Assembly: GCA_963383645.1 (NCBI GenBank)
Contig: OY726578.1
Span: 19,508,592 to 19,572,591, forward strand
Reading direction: 5' to 3'
Source: Muscardinus avellanarius
Lineage: Eukaryota; Chordata; Mammalia; Rodentia; Gliridae
Length of the DNA stretch: 64,000 nucleotides
In this document: one piece after another, positions 10,071 through 20,480 of the stretch
How the letters are laid out: each line of letters begins with the position of its first letter
Numbering within the stretch: the stretch's first letter is position 1
The notes under the pieces: generated by a model
What the model was told of the DNA's origin: nothing
What the model saw: only the letters and a program-made list of their open reading frames with translations
Databases searched by the model: none
Program-made: the position numbers and the translations under genes

Positions 10071-10396
10071 TGTTGGGGTGAGTCCTCAGCTCAGGAACTC
10101 GGGGTCTGCAGGGTCCTTGGCTAATGTGACAGAAAAGAATTTCAGCACGCACCAGTTAGAGACACAGACAGAGGTTTATTGGGGTAAAGGGGAGGAAATA
10201 CATTCAAGAGAGAATGTGGGCCCCTCGAGATGAGGAAGGCATTTTGGGGAGTTCAGGGTTCTCTTCTGATAGGGGACTGGTTTATGGACTAAAGGCTGAA
10301 GCACTTCAGCTCCAGGTTCTTATATTAAAATTATATTTTTACTTTTCCTTCCTGTCTGTCTCCTTCCTACCTACTTATTTCTTCTATCCTACATCA
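10071..10396 (-). mobile_element. solo LTR inserted in the GGAT array
   Basis: The 326-bp block interrupting the array starts TG and ends CA. On the minus strand it contains AATAAA (complement near 10176-10181) followed by a pyrimidine-rich R/U5-like segment ending 'cctcaccccaaca'-like bases. The flanking GATG on both sides fits a 4-bp duplication but is uninformative inside a GATG array. Class I (ERV1-like) is my inference; no internal retroviral sequence is present. Confidence 0.7.
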
Positions 10397-11225
10397 GATG
10401 GATGGATGGATGAATGGATGAATGGAAGGATGGGTGGATGGATGGATTGTTGGGTGGATGGGTGGATGGATGGGTGGATGGGTGGATGGATGGATGGGCG
10501 AATGGATGGATGGATGGGTGGATGGATGGATGGATTGTTGGGTGGATGGGTGGATGGATGGGTGGATGGGTGGATGGATGGATCGATGGATGGGTGGATG
10601 GATAGATGGATGGATGGATGGATAGATGGATGGATGGATGCTGGATGGATGGATGGGTGGATGGATGGATGGATGGAAGGGTGGGTGGATGGATGGGTGG
10701 ATGAAGAATAGATGTAGGGAAGAATAGATGAATAAATGGATGGATGGGTAGATGGATAGATGGAAGGATGGACATCTGAATGGAAGAATGAAAGGATGAT
10801 GGATAGTTGGACAGATGGATGGATGATTGTATGTATGTATGTTGGATAGTTGGATAGATGGATGGATGGATGGATGGATGGATGGATGGATGGATATAAG
10901 GATGGGTGGATGGGTGGATGGATGGATGGATGGATGGAAAGATGAATGATGGATAGATAAATGGAAAGATGGACAGCCAGTTGTGTTTATGTATGCTGTA
11001 TAGTTGGATAGATGGATGGATGGATAAAGGTTAGTTAACTGGGTGGATGGACAGATGGATGAGTAGATAAATGGAAAGATGGATGGATGGTGTCTGAATG
11101 CTGGATGGCTGGGTAGATGGATGGGTGGAGGGCTAGTTGGAGGGGTGGATGGGTGTGTGTATAAATGGATGGATAGAGCTGGGTGGGTGATGGATAGATG
11201 GATGGATGGATAGCTAGATGGACAG
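10397..11225. repeat. (GGAT)n-type satellite array, right part
   Basis: Continuation of the array, with more interruptions after 10780. It decays to GATA/GGAT mixtures by 11220. Confidence 0.95.
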
Positions 11226-11811
11226 GGGCTGGCTGGCTGTGGGATGAGGGACACCCGGGTCCTTGGAGCCTTCAGGGCTTTCCTTGCTGCAGGCAAAGGG
11301 GGACATGGGGTCCATCTTCCCCTTGACAGTAGAGTTTAATTTTCCTGGTTGCTCAGAGCCGCCTCCTCTGGGGCGTCCTTCCTGCTGAGCCCACACCTCT
11401 GGGACCCACCCCAGCTCCCGCCTTTGCGGGGCCCGAGTCCTTTCCTGGGATCTGCCCTCCGCTGGGCACAGGGCGGGCGGCAGAGCAGAGAGGGGCTGAG
11501 GGGCGCGCCCAGGTGGCCTGGGGAGTGCCCCCATGCTACCCCGGGCACTCGGCATCTCAGTGCTCCTCCTCCTGCCTGGAACCCCTTTGCCCTGGCTGTC
11601 CCTCCTCCTTCCCTGTGTCTCGGCTTCTGTGTCTCAGCTGTGAGTGTCCCCAGTGGCCCCTGGAACCCCATGCTCTAACCTAAGCCACTTGCGGGGTGAG
11701 CCCCTCGAGGTGCAGGCCGGCCAGCCTCACATCTGCTCTCCAGCCGCTCCAGGCTGCGGGGAACGTTTGTTGAATGAACGCATGACTGTGGCGTCAGGAG
11801 AGCCTTTTCTT
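11226..11811. other. GC-rich single-copy DNA, no gene seen
   Basis: No exon or repeat assigned. Confidence 0.4.
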
Positions 11812-11998
11812 CTTCTTTTGGGGGTCCTAGCAATTGAACTCAGGGGCACACTATCTCTTAGATACACCCTCAGCCCTCTTTTATCTTTTTATTTGGAAAC
11901 AAGGCGTCTTGAAGTTGCTGAGGGCCTCAGTAAGTCGCTGAGGTTGGCCTCGAACCTGCAATCCTTCTGTCTCAGACTCCCTAGTATGGGATTCTGTA
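11812..11998 (-). mobile_element. B1-dID SINE lacking the B1 head
   Basis: ID end 'agcaattgaactcaggggc' on the left, B1 core to about 11990; the head is missing. Confidence 0.8.
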
Positions 11999-12486
11999 CC
12001 ATACTATGGCGGGGGGCCTGGGCTGGGGCTCCCCGGAGGCGGCAGGCCATAGAAGGGGCTGCTGTGTCTCTGCCGCAGGGTCTCTGAAGGCTCCCACAGG
12101 GATCCGAGGTCACTCACCTGCTGAGCTGCGGCCTCCAGCTGAGCCGAGGACCCTGGAGGCTGAGCTGCCTCCTCTCCTGAGCTCGGGGGGTCACATGGTG
12201 AGGGAAAAAGTAATGGTGATATTAGGGGTCGGAGAGCCAGGCTGGGGAGCCAGCGTTCTGCGCCCCCAGGCCCCCAGGGCCTGGAGGGTGACGAGGGAGG
12301 CGGGGTCACAAACAGATCCCGCCAACCACAGGGGCCATGATTATCCCTGGGCCAGCCAGCTTCCGGATGACAGCTGTGGGGTCCCCACCGAGCCAGGGCC
12401 ACGGGGTGCCCGGCCTCCTGCCAAGCCCTGCAGGGGCTTAAAGGATAGTGCACTGGGCCATGCCGCGGAGCACCTGCTGGGCCTCG
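11999..12486. other. single-copy DNA, no gene seen
   Basis: No exon, repeat or RNA structure recognised. Confidence 0.4.
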
Positions 12487-12562
12487 GGAGAGCTCAGCAG
12501 AGCCCTGCCAGATGAGGAGACTGAGGCCCAGAGAGGCACGGAGCTCCCCCGAGGCAGGGCTC
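12487..12562 (-). mobile_element. MIR fragment
   Basis: 'gatgaggagactgaggccc' and 'agagaggcacggagctc' are the reverse-strand MIR signature. Confidence 0.6.
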
Positions 12563-12745
12563 CACTCAAGGCTTCTGCACCCCCGACCGTGATAACTCAT
12601 GGTGGCGCTTGGTCATCACAGCCCTGCATCGAGGTGGCGGGCACGGGAGCCATGGCCTCTCAAGCTCCTGCAGCCCCGGCACGTCTTTCTGTCGGCTCTC
12701 ACACTTACTCAGTCAATAAACATTTACTGAGGAACTGTTCTTGGT

Positions 12746-12806
12746 ATTAGGATACTAAGTACTAAGTACTAGGTACTTAGTACTATAGGATACTAAGTAC
12801 TAAGCC
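12746..12806. repeat. TACTAAG repeat with a perfect 12-bp hairpin
   Basis: 12758-12769 (agtactaagtac) is the exact reverse complement of 12773-12784, with a 3-base loop. A further 'gatactaagtactaag' repeats at about 12789-12804. Confidence 0.9.
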
Positions 12807-12894
12807 CATTCGGGGGAGGAGAGGACTTTTGAACTTTTGAGCTCTGTTGTTCTCTGTCTGGTGTGAGCTCAGCAGGGAAGACTGGGGAATGTGG

Positions 12895-12896
<2 letters not shown>

Positions 12897-12938
<42 letters not shown>
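12897..12938. repeat. (TG)n microsatellite
   Basis: About 20 uninterrupted TG dinucleotides. Confidence 0.97.
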
Positions 12939-12941
<3 letters not shown>

Positions 12942-13035
12942 CACACAAGGCTTTCTGCAGGAATTGAAGTTTAAAGGGAGACCTGCTGGAGGCGGAAGGT
13001 GCAGAGGTGCGGAGGAGGGATGGGCAGCCGGGCCT

Positions 13036-13125
13036 TCGCGTAGCTGAGGCCGTCCACAAACCTCCATCCTCCTGTCTCAGCCTCCTGAATGCTGGGATTA
13101 CAAGTGTGCGCCGCCACGCCCAGCT
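13036..13125 (-). mobile_element. B1 monomer fragment
   Basis: First of four reverse-strand B1-containing pieces in tandem; begins at 'tagctgaggccgtcc'. Confidence 0.8.
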
Positions 13126-13266
13126 CTTATTCTTTATTTTGAAACAGGGTCTCACTAAGTTGCTGAGAGCCTCACTAAGTAGCTGAGGCTGGCTGCAAAC
13201 CTGCGACCCCTCTGTCTCAGCCTCCCAAGCGCGGGGGATTACGAGCGTGCGCCACCACGCCCGGCT
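13126..13266 (-). mobile_element. B1 half of a SINE
   Basis: B1 half from 'tattttgaaacagggtctc' to 'ccaccacgcccggct', without its ID half. Confidence 0.85.
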
Positions 13267-13405
13267 CAGTCTTTTTATTTTTGAAACAGGGTCTCACTGA
13301 GGTGTGAAGGGCCTTGCTAAGTAGCTGAGGCTGTCTGTGAACTGCGATCCTCTGGTCTCAGCCTCCTGAATGCTGGGATTACAAGCAAGAGACACCACGC
13401 ACGAC
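13267..13405 (-). mobile_element. B1 half of a SINE
   Basis: Third consecutive reverse B1 half, diverged at its head ('agagacaccacgcacg'). Confidence 0.85.
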
Positions 13406-13414
13406 TTGGAAGTG

Positions 13415-13417
13415 GAT

Positions 13418-13456
<39 letters not shown>

Positions 13457-13662
13457 TTTGCAGTACTGGGGATAAAACCCAGGGACATTCTCCCTCTGAG
13501 CTACACCTCCAGCCCTCTTTTTTTATTCTGTATTTTGAGACAGGGTCTCACTAAGTTGAAGAGAGTCTCACTAAGTAGCTGAGGCTGGCCGCAAACCTGT
13601 GATCCTCCTGTCTCAGCCTCCCAAGTTACTGGGATTACAAGCGTGCGCCACCACGCCCGGCT
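13415..13662 (-). mobile_element. B1-dID SINE with (TTTA)n tail
   Basis: Full copy. The tail at 13415-13459 has become a (TTTA)n microsatellite; ID end at 'cagtactggggataaaacc'. Confidence 0.9.
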
Positions 13663-13935
13663 AGGAATGGATTTAGCCATGTGTGAAGATGGTGGGCAGG
13701 GCCCTGGGGACCTGTCCTGGCGCCCCCCCCCCAGGGCTCCCCTCGGGCCCCCATTGTACCATCTCTGCAGAAGACCTCGGCTGAGGCGGGAACTGTCCGG
13801 CTGTGCGGCCCTGTCCCCACTCCACAGGCTGAAGGCCAGCTCATCCCCGGCAAGGCCTCTGCCCCAGCGTGGCCGCCGGGATCAGCTGGCGGGCGGTGCG
13901 TCTCTGGAGCAGAGCAGGTGGAGGGCCGCGGCCGC
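13663..13935. other. GC-rich single-copy DNA, no gene seen
   Basis: No exon or repeat recognised. Confidence 0.4.
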
Positions 13936-14110
13936 CTGGTTTGTATTCTTAACACCTGGCTCCGGGGCGGTGACAGGGTGCCTGTTACGTGAGGTTATAG
14001 GCAATTGAGGGGTTCCGCTCTGCCGAGGGCCCTCATAAATCACATCTGTCAGGGGCAGCGGCAGCCCAGGGCCGGCAATTAGCCAGCCTGCGCGGGGTGG
14101 CTGGGCCGCC
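13936..14110. promoter_or_regulatory. candidate conserved noncoding element (PBX-HOX/TALE motifs)
   Basis: Repeat-free island containing ATAAATCA (14035-14042, reverse of the PBX-HOX composite TGATTTAT), CTGTCA (14046-14051, TALE-type) and CAATTA (14076-14081). Enhancer status is inferred from composition and motif clustering only. Confidence 0.4.
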
Positions 14111-14699
14111 TGCCCAGCAAGGAGCCGGGCAAGGAGCCCGGCAAGGAGCCTGGGGCTTCGGCCCCTACTCCACTGTCCCTGCCGGGCCGCCTGGGTCTCC
14201 ATGCCCCATGTGGGGTGGGGGCCGGGAGGGAAGCAGAACAGGTCAAAGGGTATTCATGGCAGCAATCGAGGTACAGCAGGGATCCCACGGTTACCCCAAA
14301 TCCTGAGAAGCAGATGCCTTCCCACGCCACTGCACAGACAGGGAAACTGAGGCACCATCAGGCATGAAGCCCAGCCGGAGGGTGAGGCAGGCCTCCCGCC
14401 AGGCCCCTGGTGCCTGGCCTTGACTGTGGAGCCCCCACCTCAGGCAGCATCTGGACGCCCCCCCCCCCCCGGGGCGCTGGGGAAGGGGGCGTTCTGGCTG
14501 AGGAGGGCCCTCCCTCCCCAGGTCTAAGCCATTTGTGGCTGGGCGTGTCAATGGGAGATGGAGGCCATGGAGGGTCAGGAACTGGCGAGGTCACCCAGCC
14601 AGGGGAGCGGCGTGGGACTTGGGGCCGCGAGGCCCATGGGCGCTATTCAGTTCCACAAACATTTTTGTGCTGAGTATTGGACGTAGAAAACTAAGGCCA
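14111..14699. other. GC-rich single-copy DNA with MIR scrap and C-run
   Basis: 'gggaaactgaggcaccatc' near 14341 is MIR-like on the minus strand. A run of 14 C followed by GGGG lies at 14457-14474. No gene seen. Confidence 0.45.
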
Positions 14700-14818
14700 A
14701 GCCAGGCACGTGGTGCGTGCTGTAGTCCCAGATACCGGGGAGGCTGAGGCAGGAGGATCCCTTGAGCTCAGGAGTTCAAGGCCTGTCTGAGCAACCCAGC
14801 AAGACCCCGTCTCATGTA
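14700..14818 (+). mobile_element. B1 monomer, diverged
   Basis: 'gccaggcacgtggtgcgtg' to 'agcaagaccccgtctc', followed by (TAA)n. Closer to a simple B1 monomer than to the dimers nearby. Confidence 0.8.
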
Positions 14819-14858
14819 ATAATAATAGTAATAATAATAATGATGATGATGACAAAAA
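14819..14858. repeat. (TAA)n/(TGA)n microsatellite
   Basis: Trinucleotide run between two forward SINEs, grown from the upstream tail. Confidence 0.85.
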
Positions 14859-15045
14859 TAGCCAGGTGTTGTGGTGCATTCCTGTAATCCCAGTACTTGG
14901 GAGGCCAGCGCAGGAGAATTTCAGGTTTGAGGCCAGTCTCAGCAACGTAGCAAGACTCTGTTTCAAAATAAAAAATAAAAAGGGCAGAGGTAGAACTCAA
15001 AGATAGAATGCCCCTGATTCAATTTTTTAGTCCCTCCCCCCCAAG
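14859..15045 (+). mobile_element. B1-dID SINE, diverged
   Basis: B1 half typical. The ID half is degraded ('ggcagaggtagaactcaaag'). Confidence 0.8.
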
Positions 15046-15092
15046 ATAAAAAGAAAGAAAGAAGGAAAGAAAGAAATAAAGGAAAAAAGAAA
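15046..15092. repeat. (GAAA)n-like A/G-rich run
   Basis: Imperfect GAAA/GGAAA tract continuing the tail of the preceding SINE. Confidence 0.85.
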
Positions 15093-15093
15093 G

Positions 15094-15322
15094 GCTGGGC
15101 GTGGTGGCGCACACTTGTAATCCCAGCATTTGGAAGGCTGAGACAAGGAGGATCGCAGTTCGCGGACAGCCTCAGCTACTTAGCGAGGCCCTCTGCAACT
15201 CAGTGAGACCCTGTTTCAAAATAAAGAATAAAAAATAGGGCTGGGGGTGTAGCTCGGAGGTAGAATGCCCCTGGGTTCCATACCTGGCACCACACACACA
15301 CACAAAATAATAATAAAATGAA
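15094..15322 (+). mobile_element. B1-dID SINE, standard form
   Basis: Full copy ending in 'cctggcaccacacacacac' and an AAT-rich tail. Confidence 0.92.
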
Positions 15323-16245
15323 GCCGTACAGGCACTGCCCCCCAGGGGAGCTGGGCTGTTTCTGTCTCTCAGGGCCTGGGTTCTGGCTGGCTCCACCCAC
15401 CCAGGCGCTCAGCCCTGCGCCCGGCTGACGCCCCTGGCTCTGGGGCTCTGTGCACCCTGAGGCCCCCAGGAGGCACGGCGGGGGCTTGGGGTATCACCCC
15501 TTCTTTTCACATCATATTATTTTGCTGAGCTAGGACTTTGGCGTGGCACCCGGGCTGGCGCAGGGCAGCTCCCGTGGGTGGCTGCGGGTTGGCCCAGGCC
15601 GGGCATCCTGGCCCCGGAGTCCCACGGGCTGGAAGCAAAGTCTTTGAGTCCTTTCTGAGCTGCGTGCCCTGGCCCGGTCGCAGGGAGCTCACTGACACCT
15701 GGGCACAGAGGCACAGGCTCCAGTGGGCACAGCAGGAGCTCGGCAACATGGGCACCTGCTGCACACTCAGCACGGGGGGGGGCAGAGCCCCTGCCTCCTG
15801 CACACCTGCACCCACACCCATGTGGTGTCCAACAGTCTCCCCAGCGCAAAGCCTGCTGGGTGGTGGGGGCCAAACTGGCACTCCAGGCCTCCTGAGATCC
15901 CCGGATGGGGCTCCTGTGCTGGCTGCCACACCCCCGCCCTCTGGGGGGGAGGGCTGGGGGTCCTCGAAGGCAGCCTAGACCCCCTCTGGCTGCTGCATTG
16001 AGAGCAGGGCAGAGGCCCCTCCCCCACTTGCCACTTGAGGGATGAAGGATGCTCTGCCTGGGCACTTGGGCTGACTCAGAAGTCCAGCCTCCGCGCTCTC
16101 GCAGGGCACAGCAGGTGCCCGGCCTCCAGCCTGACTCCACGGGGCAGCTCTGGGCTGGGGTGGGGCAGAGGACCCGGAGACGGCCATCTGCCTAGCTACC
16201 TCGGCCGCCTCCCCTCCCTGGGGTCACCAGGGGCCGAGATCGATG
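15323..16245. other. GC-rich single-copy DNA, no gene seen
   Basis: No exon or repeat recognised. Long frames on both strands lack any motif. Confidence 0.4.
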
Positions 16246-16520
16246 CTGGGCCCAGCTGCCCAGCAGCGCCCCATTACAAGCTGGCCCAGCTTGGGTCTAA
16301 TTGATTTCTCCGGGGCGTCTGTGAGGGCCCAGGTGGCGGGGCCCAGGCAGCCTCTGGCTCCCCCAAGGCGCAGCCTGGCGGGGGACAGGGACGGGAACGG
16401 GGCGCAGCATCTGTGAGGCCCAATTAGGTCCCCCGTGGCAAGGCCCGGGCTGGCCTAATTTGGTTTGGGATAATGAGCCGGGGAAATTGGTTCCTATCTG
16501 AGCAGAGTTGGAGCCCCATC
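16246..16520. promoter_or_regulatory. candidate conserved noncoding element with homeodomain cores
   Basis: Homeodomain-type cores at 16298-16302 (taatt), 16422-16426 (aatta), 16456-16460 (taatt) and 16471-16474 (taat) stand out in otherwise GC-rich DNA. No repeat family fits. Enhancer role is inference. Confidence 0.35.
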
Positions 16521-16639
16521 TGGGCTGGGCCTGGGAAGGGCCTCCGAGGTCCTGCTCCGTGGCTGGGGGGCTGCCTCTCCGCAGTGTGCGCGCCTCCTCC
16601 ACACGCTGGAGACGGGTAACTGCCGGGCTGGGGAGGGCG

Positions 16640-16705
16640 GGCAATGCCAGCTCTGCCCATCTTACAGGTGGGCAAACTGAGACCCAGAGGGGAGGAATGA
16701 AGCCA
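16640..16705 (-). mobile_element. MIR-like scrap
   Basis: 'gtgggcaaactgagaccc' at about 16669-16686 is a MIR-type signature. Confidence 0.45.
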
Positions 16706-16780
16706 TTTCTTCAGTGCATTCCTGAGCGGTTCCAAGGTTTGAGCCAGATTTTCTTATACAAGGGCTCCTTCATCCTGAGA

Positions 16781-17968
16781 CCCTCTCCTCTCCTCCTCTC
16801 CTCTCCTCTCCTCTCCTCTCCTCTCCTCTCCTCTCCTCTCCTCTCCTCTCCTCTCCTCTCCTCTCCTCTCCTCTCCTCCCTCTCTCCTCTCTGTCTCTCC
16901 TCTCTCCTCTCTCTCCTCTCTCTCCTCTCTCTCTCTCCTCTCTCTCCTCTCTCTCCTCTCTCTCCTCTCTCCTCTCTTTTCTCTCTCCTCTCTCCTCTCT
17001 TTCCTCTCTCTCCCCTCTCTCCCCTCTCTCTCCTCTCCTCTCCCTCCCCTCTCTCCTCTCTCCTCTCTCTCTCTCCTCTCTGTCTCTCCTCTCTCTCTCT
17101 CTCCTCTCTCCCCTCTCTCCTCTGTCTCTCCTCTCTCTCCTCTCTCCTCTCTCTCCTCTCTTTCCTCTCTCTCCCCTCTCTCTCCTCTCCCTCCCCTCTC
17201 TCCTCTCTCCTGTCTCTCCTCTCTGTCTCTCTTCTCTCTCTCTCTCCTCTCCCCTCTCTCCTCTGTCTCTCCTCTCTCTCCTCTCTCCTCTCTTTCCTCT
17301 CTCTCCCCTCTCTTTCCTCTCCCTCCCCTCTCTCTCCTCTCTCCTCTCTCTTCTCTCTCCTCTCTCCTCTCTTTCCTCTCTCTCCCCTCTCTCCCCTCTC
17401 TCTCCTCTCCTCTCCTCTCCTCTCCTCTCCTCTCCTCTCCTCTCCTCTCCTCTCCTCTCCTCCCTCTCTCCTCTCTGTCTCTCCTCTCTCTCTCTCTCCT
17501 CTCTCCCCTCTCTCCTCTCTCCTCTCTCTCTCCTCTCTCTCCTCTCTCTCTCTCTCCTCTCTCCCCCCCTCCTCTCTCTCCTCTCTCCTCTCTCCCCTCT
17601 CCCCTCTCCCCTCTCTCCTCTGTCTCTCCTCTCTCTCCTCTCTCCTCTCTGTCTCTCCTCTCTCTCCTCTCTCCCCTCTCCCCTCTCCCCTCTCTCTCCT
17701 CTGTCTCTCTCCTCTCTCCCCTCTCTCCCCTCTCTCTCTCCTCTCTCCTCTCTCCTCTCTGTCTCTCCTCTCTCTCTCCTCTCTCCCCTCTCCCCTCTCC
17801 CCTCTCTCTCCTCTGTCTCTCTCCTCTCTCCCCTCTCTCCCCTCTCTCTCCTCTCTCTCTCCTCTCTCCTCTCTCCTCTCTGTCTCTCCTCTCTCTCTCC
17901 TCTCCCTCCTCTCTCTCCCCTCTCTCTTCCTCCCTCCATCTCTCTCTCTCCCTCTCTCTCTCTCTTCC
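16781..17968. repeat. 1.2-kb polypyrimidine (CT) tract with higher-order repeats
   Basis: Apart from isolated G, A and short variant positions, the plus strand is only C and T for almost 1.2 kb. Pure CCTCT pentamers form blocks at about 16789-16876 and 17400-17461. The rest is CTCTCC/TCTCTC with repeated longer modules: CTCCCCTCTCCCC blocks start at about 17592, 17671 and 17783. Such mirror-symmetric purine-pyrimidine tracts can form triplex DNA. Frames through it (493, 453 and 413 aa) are low-complexity artefacts. Confidence 0.97.
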
Positions 17969-17989
17969 ATTACTTGGTCGAGCAATTGA

Positions 17990-18128
17990 GAACACAGAAT
18001 ATTCAGTTCCAGTTGAATTTCAAGTAAACAACGAATGACAGTCATATAAGTATATAAGTATATCCCACTCAATTTTGAGGAAATACTTACAGAGAAAAAT
18101 TATTTGTTGTGTATTTTGTCTGGAAACA
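17990..18128. mobile_element. possible palindromic old DNA element
   Basis: 'gtaaacaacgaatgac' on the left and 'attatttgttgtgtattt' on the right are loosely complementary around an AT-rich centre, as in old palindromic MER/MITE-type repeats. The family is not identified. Confidence 0.35.
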
Positions 18129-18528
18129 CTGTCCACCATTTTTAAGGGCCTTGGGGGGATCTAGGGATGAAGAAACCAACTTTGGGGGCAGTCAGGTGTG
18201 GGTTCAAACTGATTTTTGCCGATTTTTCTCTCCGTGCGGTTGGTAGGCATCCTGCTCCCGAGGCCCCCACCTTGCACACACACTGGAATTTCCACATTCT
18301 AATCTCCAGAATCTGTAAGGTCTTCTTACCTGGCAGAAGATACTTTGAAGTTAAGCATCTTGAAAGAGCGAGATTTGTCCTGGATAATCTGGGCGGATCA
18401 CTGTCAATCCCAAAGTCCATCTAAGAGGGAGGCTGAGGCTCAGAACCGGGGCGACGTCGTCGTGGGAGGAGGGAGGAACCTTGCTCCAAGGAGTGCAGGT
18501 GGCCTATGGAGGCTGGAAATGCCAACGG
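18129..18528. other. single-copy DNA, no gene seen
   Basis: Less GC-rich than the surroundings. Possible old repeat, but none assigned. Confidence 0.35.
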
Positions 18529-18832
18529 GCTGAGTCAGTTTTCTGTTGCTATAATGAAATACTCAAGGCCGAGCCACTTTATAAAGGAAAAAGGTTTAAG
18601 GAGAACACAGTTCTGGGAATTGGGGGCATGGTGCCAGGGTCAGCTCGGCTCCGGTGAATGCCTCCTGTGGATGGTGCCTCGGTGCTGGAAGCAAGTGGGT
18701 GAACGCGAGATCTCCTGCCAGGCAAAAGCAGAGAGACTGGGGAATGGCCAGGTTGTTCCTTATAACCCTCTCTCCTCCGAGAACTAACTTGAGAACTACC
18801 TCAGTCCCTCCTGAGGGCACGATCCCAATGAC
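18529..18832 (-). mobile_element. MaLR-like LTR remnant
   Basis: 'gttttctgttgctataatg', 'ccactttataaaggaaaa' and 'cacagttctggga' in this order resemble the reverse strand of MaLR-family LTRs. The element runs directly into the minisatellite. Confidence 0.6.
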
Positions 18833-19637
18833 CTAAGGCCACACTTCCAACCTAAGGCCACGTCCCAATGGCCAAGGCCACACCCAATGACCTAAGACCA
18901 CGCCCCACTTACCTAAGGCCATTCCCCAACGACCCAAAGCCATGCCCCAAGTGGCCAGGGCCACGCCCCCAACGACCTAAGACCATGCCCCAATTACCTA
19001 AGGCCACGCCCCCAAGGACCCAAGGCCACGTCTCAACAACCTAAGGCTACACCCCAACCTAAAGCCATGCCCCAAACGACCAAGGCCACACCCCAATGAC
19101 CCAAGGCCATCCCAAACGACCAAAGGCCACACCCCCAAGCTAAGGCCATGCCCTAAATGGCCAAGACCATGCCCCAATGACCTAAGGCCACGCCCCAACA
19201 ACCCAAGGCCACGCCCCAACGACCCAAGGCCACGCCCCAACCCAGGCCATGCCCCATATGACCAAGGCCACGCCCCAACGACCCAAGGCCACGCCCCAAC
19301 AACCCAAGGCCACGCCCCATATGACCAAGGCCATGCCCCCAATGACCCAAGGCCATGCCCCAACCTAGGCCATGCCCCATATGACCAAGACCACGCCCCA
19401 GTGACCTAAGGCCACACCCCAACCACCCAAGGCCACGCCCCCAACGACCCAAGGCCATGCCCCAACCTAGGCCATGCCCCATATGACCAAGACCACGCCC
19501 CAGTGACCTAAGACCACGCCCCCAATGACCCAAGGCCACACCCCAACCTAGGCCATGCCCCATATGACCAAGGCCACGCCCCCAATGACCCAAGGCCATG
19601 CCCCCAAAGACCTAAGGCCACGCCCAATGACTTAAAG
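18833..19637. repeat. about 20-bp minisatellite with CCACGCCC cores
   Basis: Roughly 40 degenerate units of the form 'ccaaggccacgccccaacga'. A variant unit with CATATG recurs at about 19255, 19318, 19378, 19480 and 19561; the spacings 63, 60, 102 and 82 bp are multiples of about 20.5 bp, showing higher-order structure. The sequences at both edges ('cccaatgacctaaggcc' and 'ctcccgctaggccccacc') resemble MaLR LTR, so it likely grew inside the LTR at 18529. Confidence 0.95.
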
Positions 19638-20120
19638 CCCTCCCGCTAGGCCCCACCCCTTCACGCCGCCCACAGGGACGGAGCTCCCAAAACAGGAACA
19701 TCAAAGCACAGCAGCAGAGGAATGGCTTCTCTCCAAGCACCTCTGACGATTCGAATCCTGCACCTCTTCCTTTGGAATCCTGATCTCTAGAACCCTAAGT
19801 TGACGCATCTGTGCAGTGTGAAGCCCCTAAACTTGGGCTGCTCTGTTATACGCACCTTAGGAGACTCACACGCATCCCAGGGCAGGACGTCAGCCTTTCC
19901 CACGCACACTCGTAAACCCTCATTCACAGTTGTAAACCCGCAGCCTCTTTGCTTGCTCATCCCGGGCAGAGGCGCCTTCAGAGGACTGGAGGGACCCCAG
20001 AGCCCGCTCTGCCTCCCTGGGGGACAGGCTGGGCTCTGAGCCCAGAAAACGGGGCTCAGAGCAGCTCCTGCATCTGCTCTCGAGACCAGGAGCTTGGGCC
20101 CCAGGGCTCTGACGGAGCCC
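19638..20120. other. single-copy DNA, start may be MaLR-derived
   Basis: The first 40 bases look like the continuation of the LTR. The remainder has no assigned content and no gene. Confidence 0.4.
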
Positions 20121-20480
20121 CGGGTCAGTCAGCTTTCTGCTGCCACTGGCAGCCTAAAGGAGTTGAGATCTGGGCTCATGGTTTCAGGGGTTCAGTCCAT
20201 GGCTGGCTGGCTCCACGGCTCTGAGAGAAGATGAGGCATCATGGTAGGGCGTGGGGAAGGAAAGTACTCAGCTCATGACAGATGGGGAGGAAAGAGAGAG
20301 GGGAAAGACAGAGACAGAGATAGAGAGAGGGAGGGAGAAGGGGGCAGGCTGAGACAGGCGGCTCACCTCCAAGGACCCGCCTTCTTCCCAATCCTCTGTT
20401 CAGCTATAAATAGACCCTGCGATCCAATCACTGCGGCCCCTGGACATTGCTGCGCTGAGGACCAACTCCCCAACACCTGA
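20121..20480 (-). mobile_element. MaLR-like LTR remnant
   Basis: 'gtcagtcagctttctgctg', 'ggttcagtccatggctgg' and 'atcatggtagggcgtgg' resemble reverse-strand MaLR-type LTRs. A GA-rich run sits at about 20286-20342. Confidence 0.55.

Noticed and set aside
9247..10152. 301-aa His/Pro/Ser/Ile frame and Trp-Met-Asp-Gly frames
   Set aside because: Products of the GGAT/ATCC tetramer array.
16508..17989. 493-aa plus-strand frame and 389-453-aa minus-strand frames
   Set aside because: They are translations of the CT tract (Ser/Leu/Pro or Arg/Glu/Gly only) and stay open because the repeat lacks stop codons.
19153..19599. 148-aa Gly/Leu/Trp-rich minus-strand frame resembling a repetitive secreted protein
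   Set aside because: It is the 20-bp minisatellite in translation.
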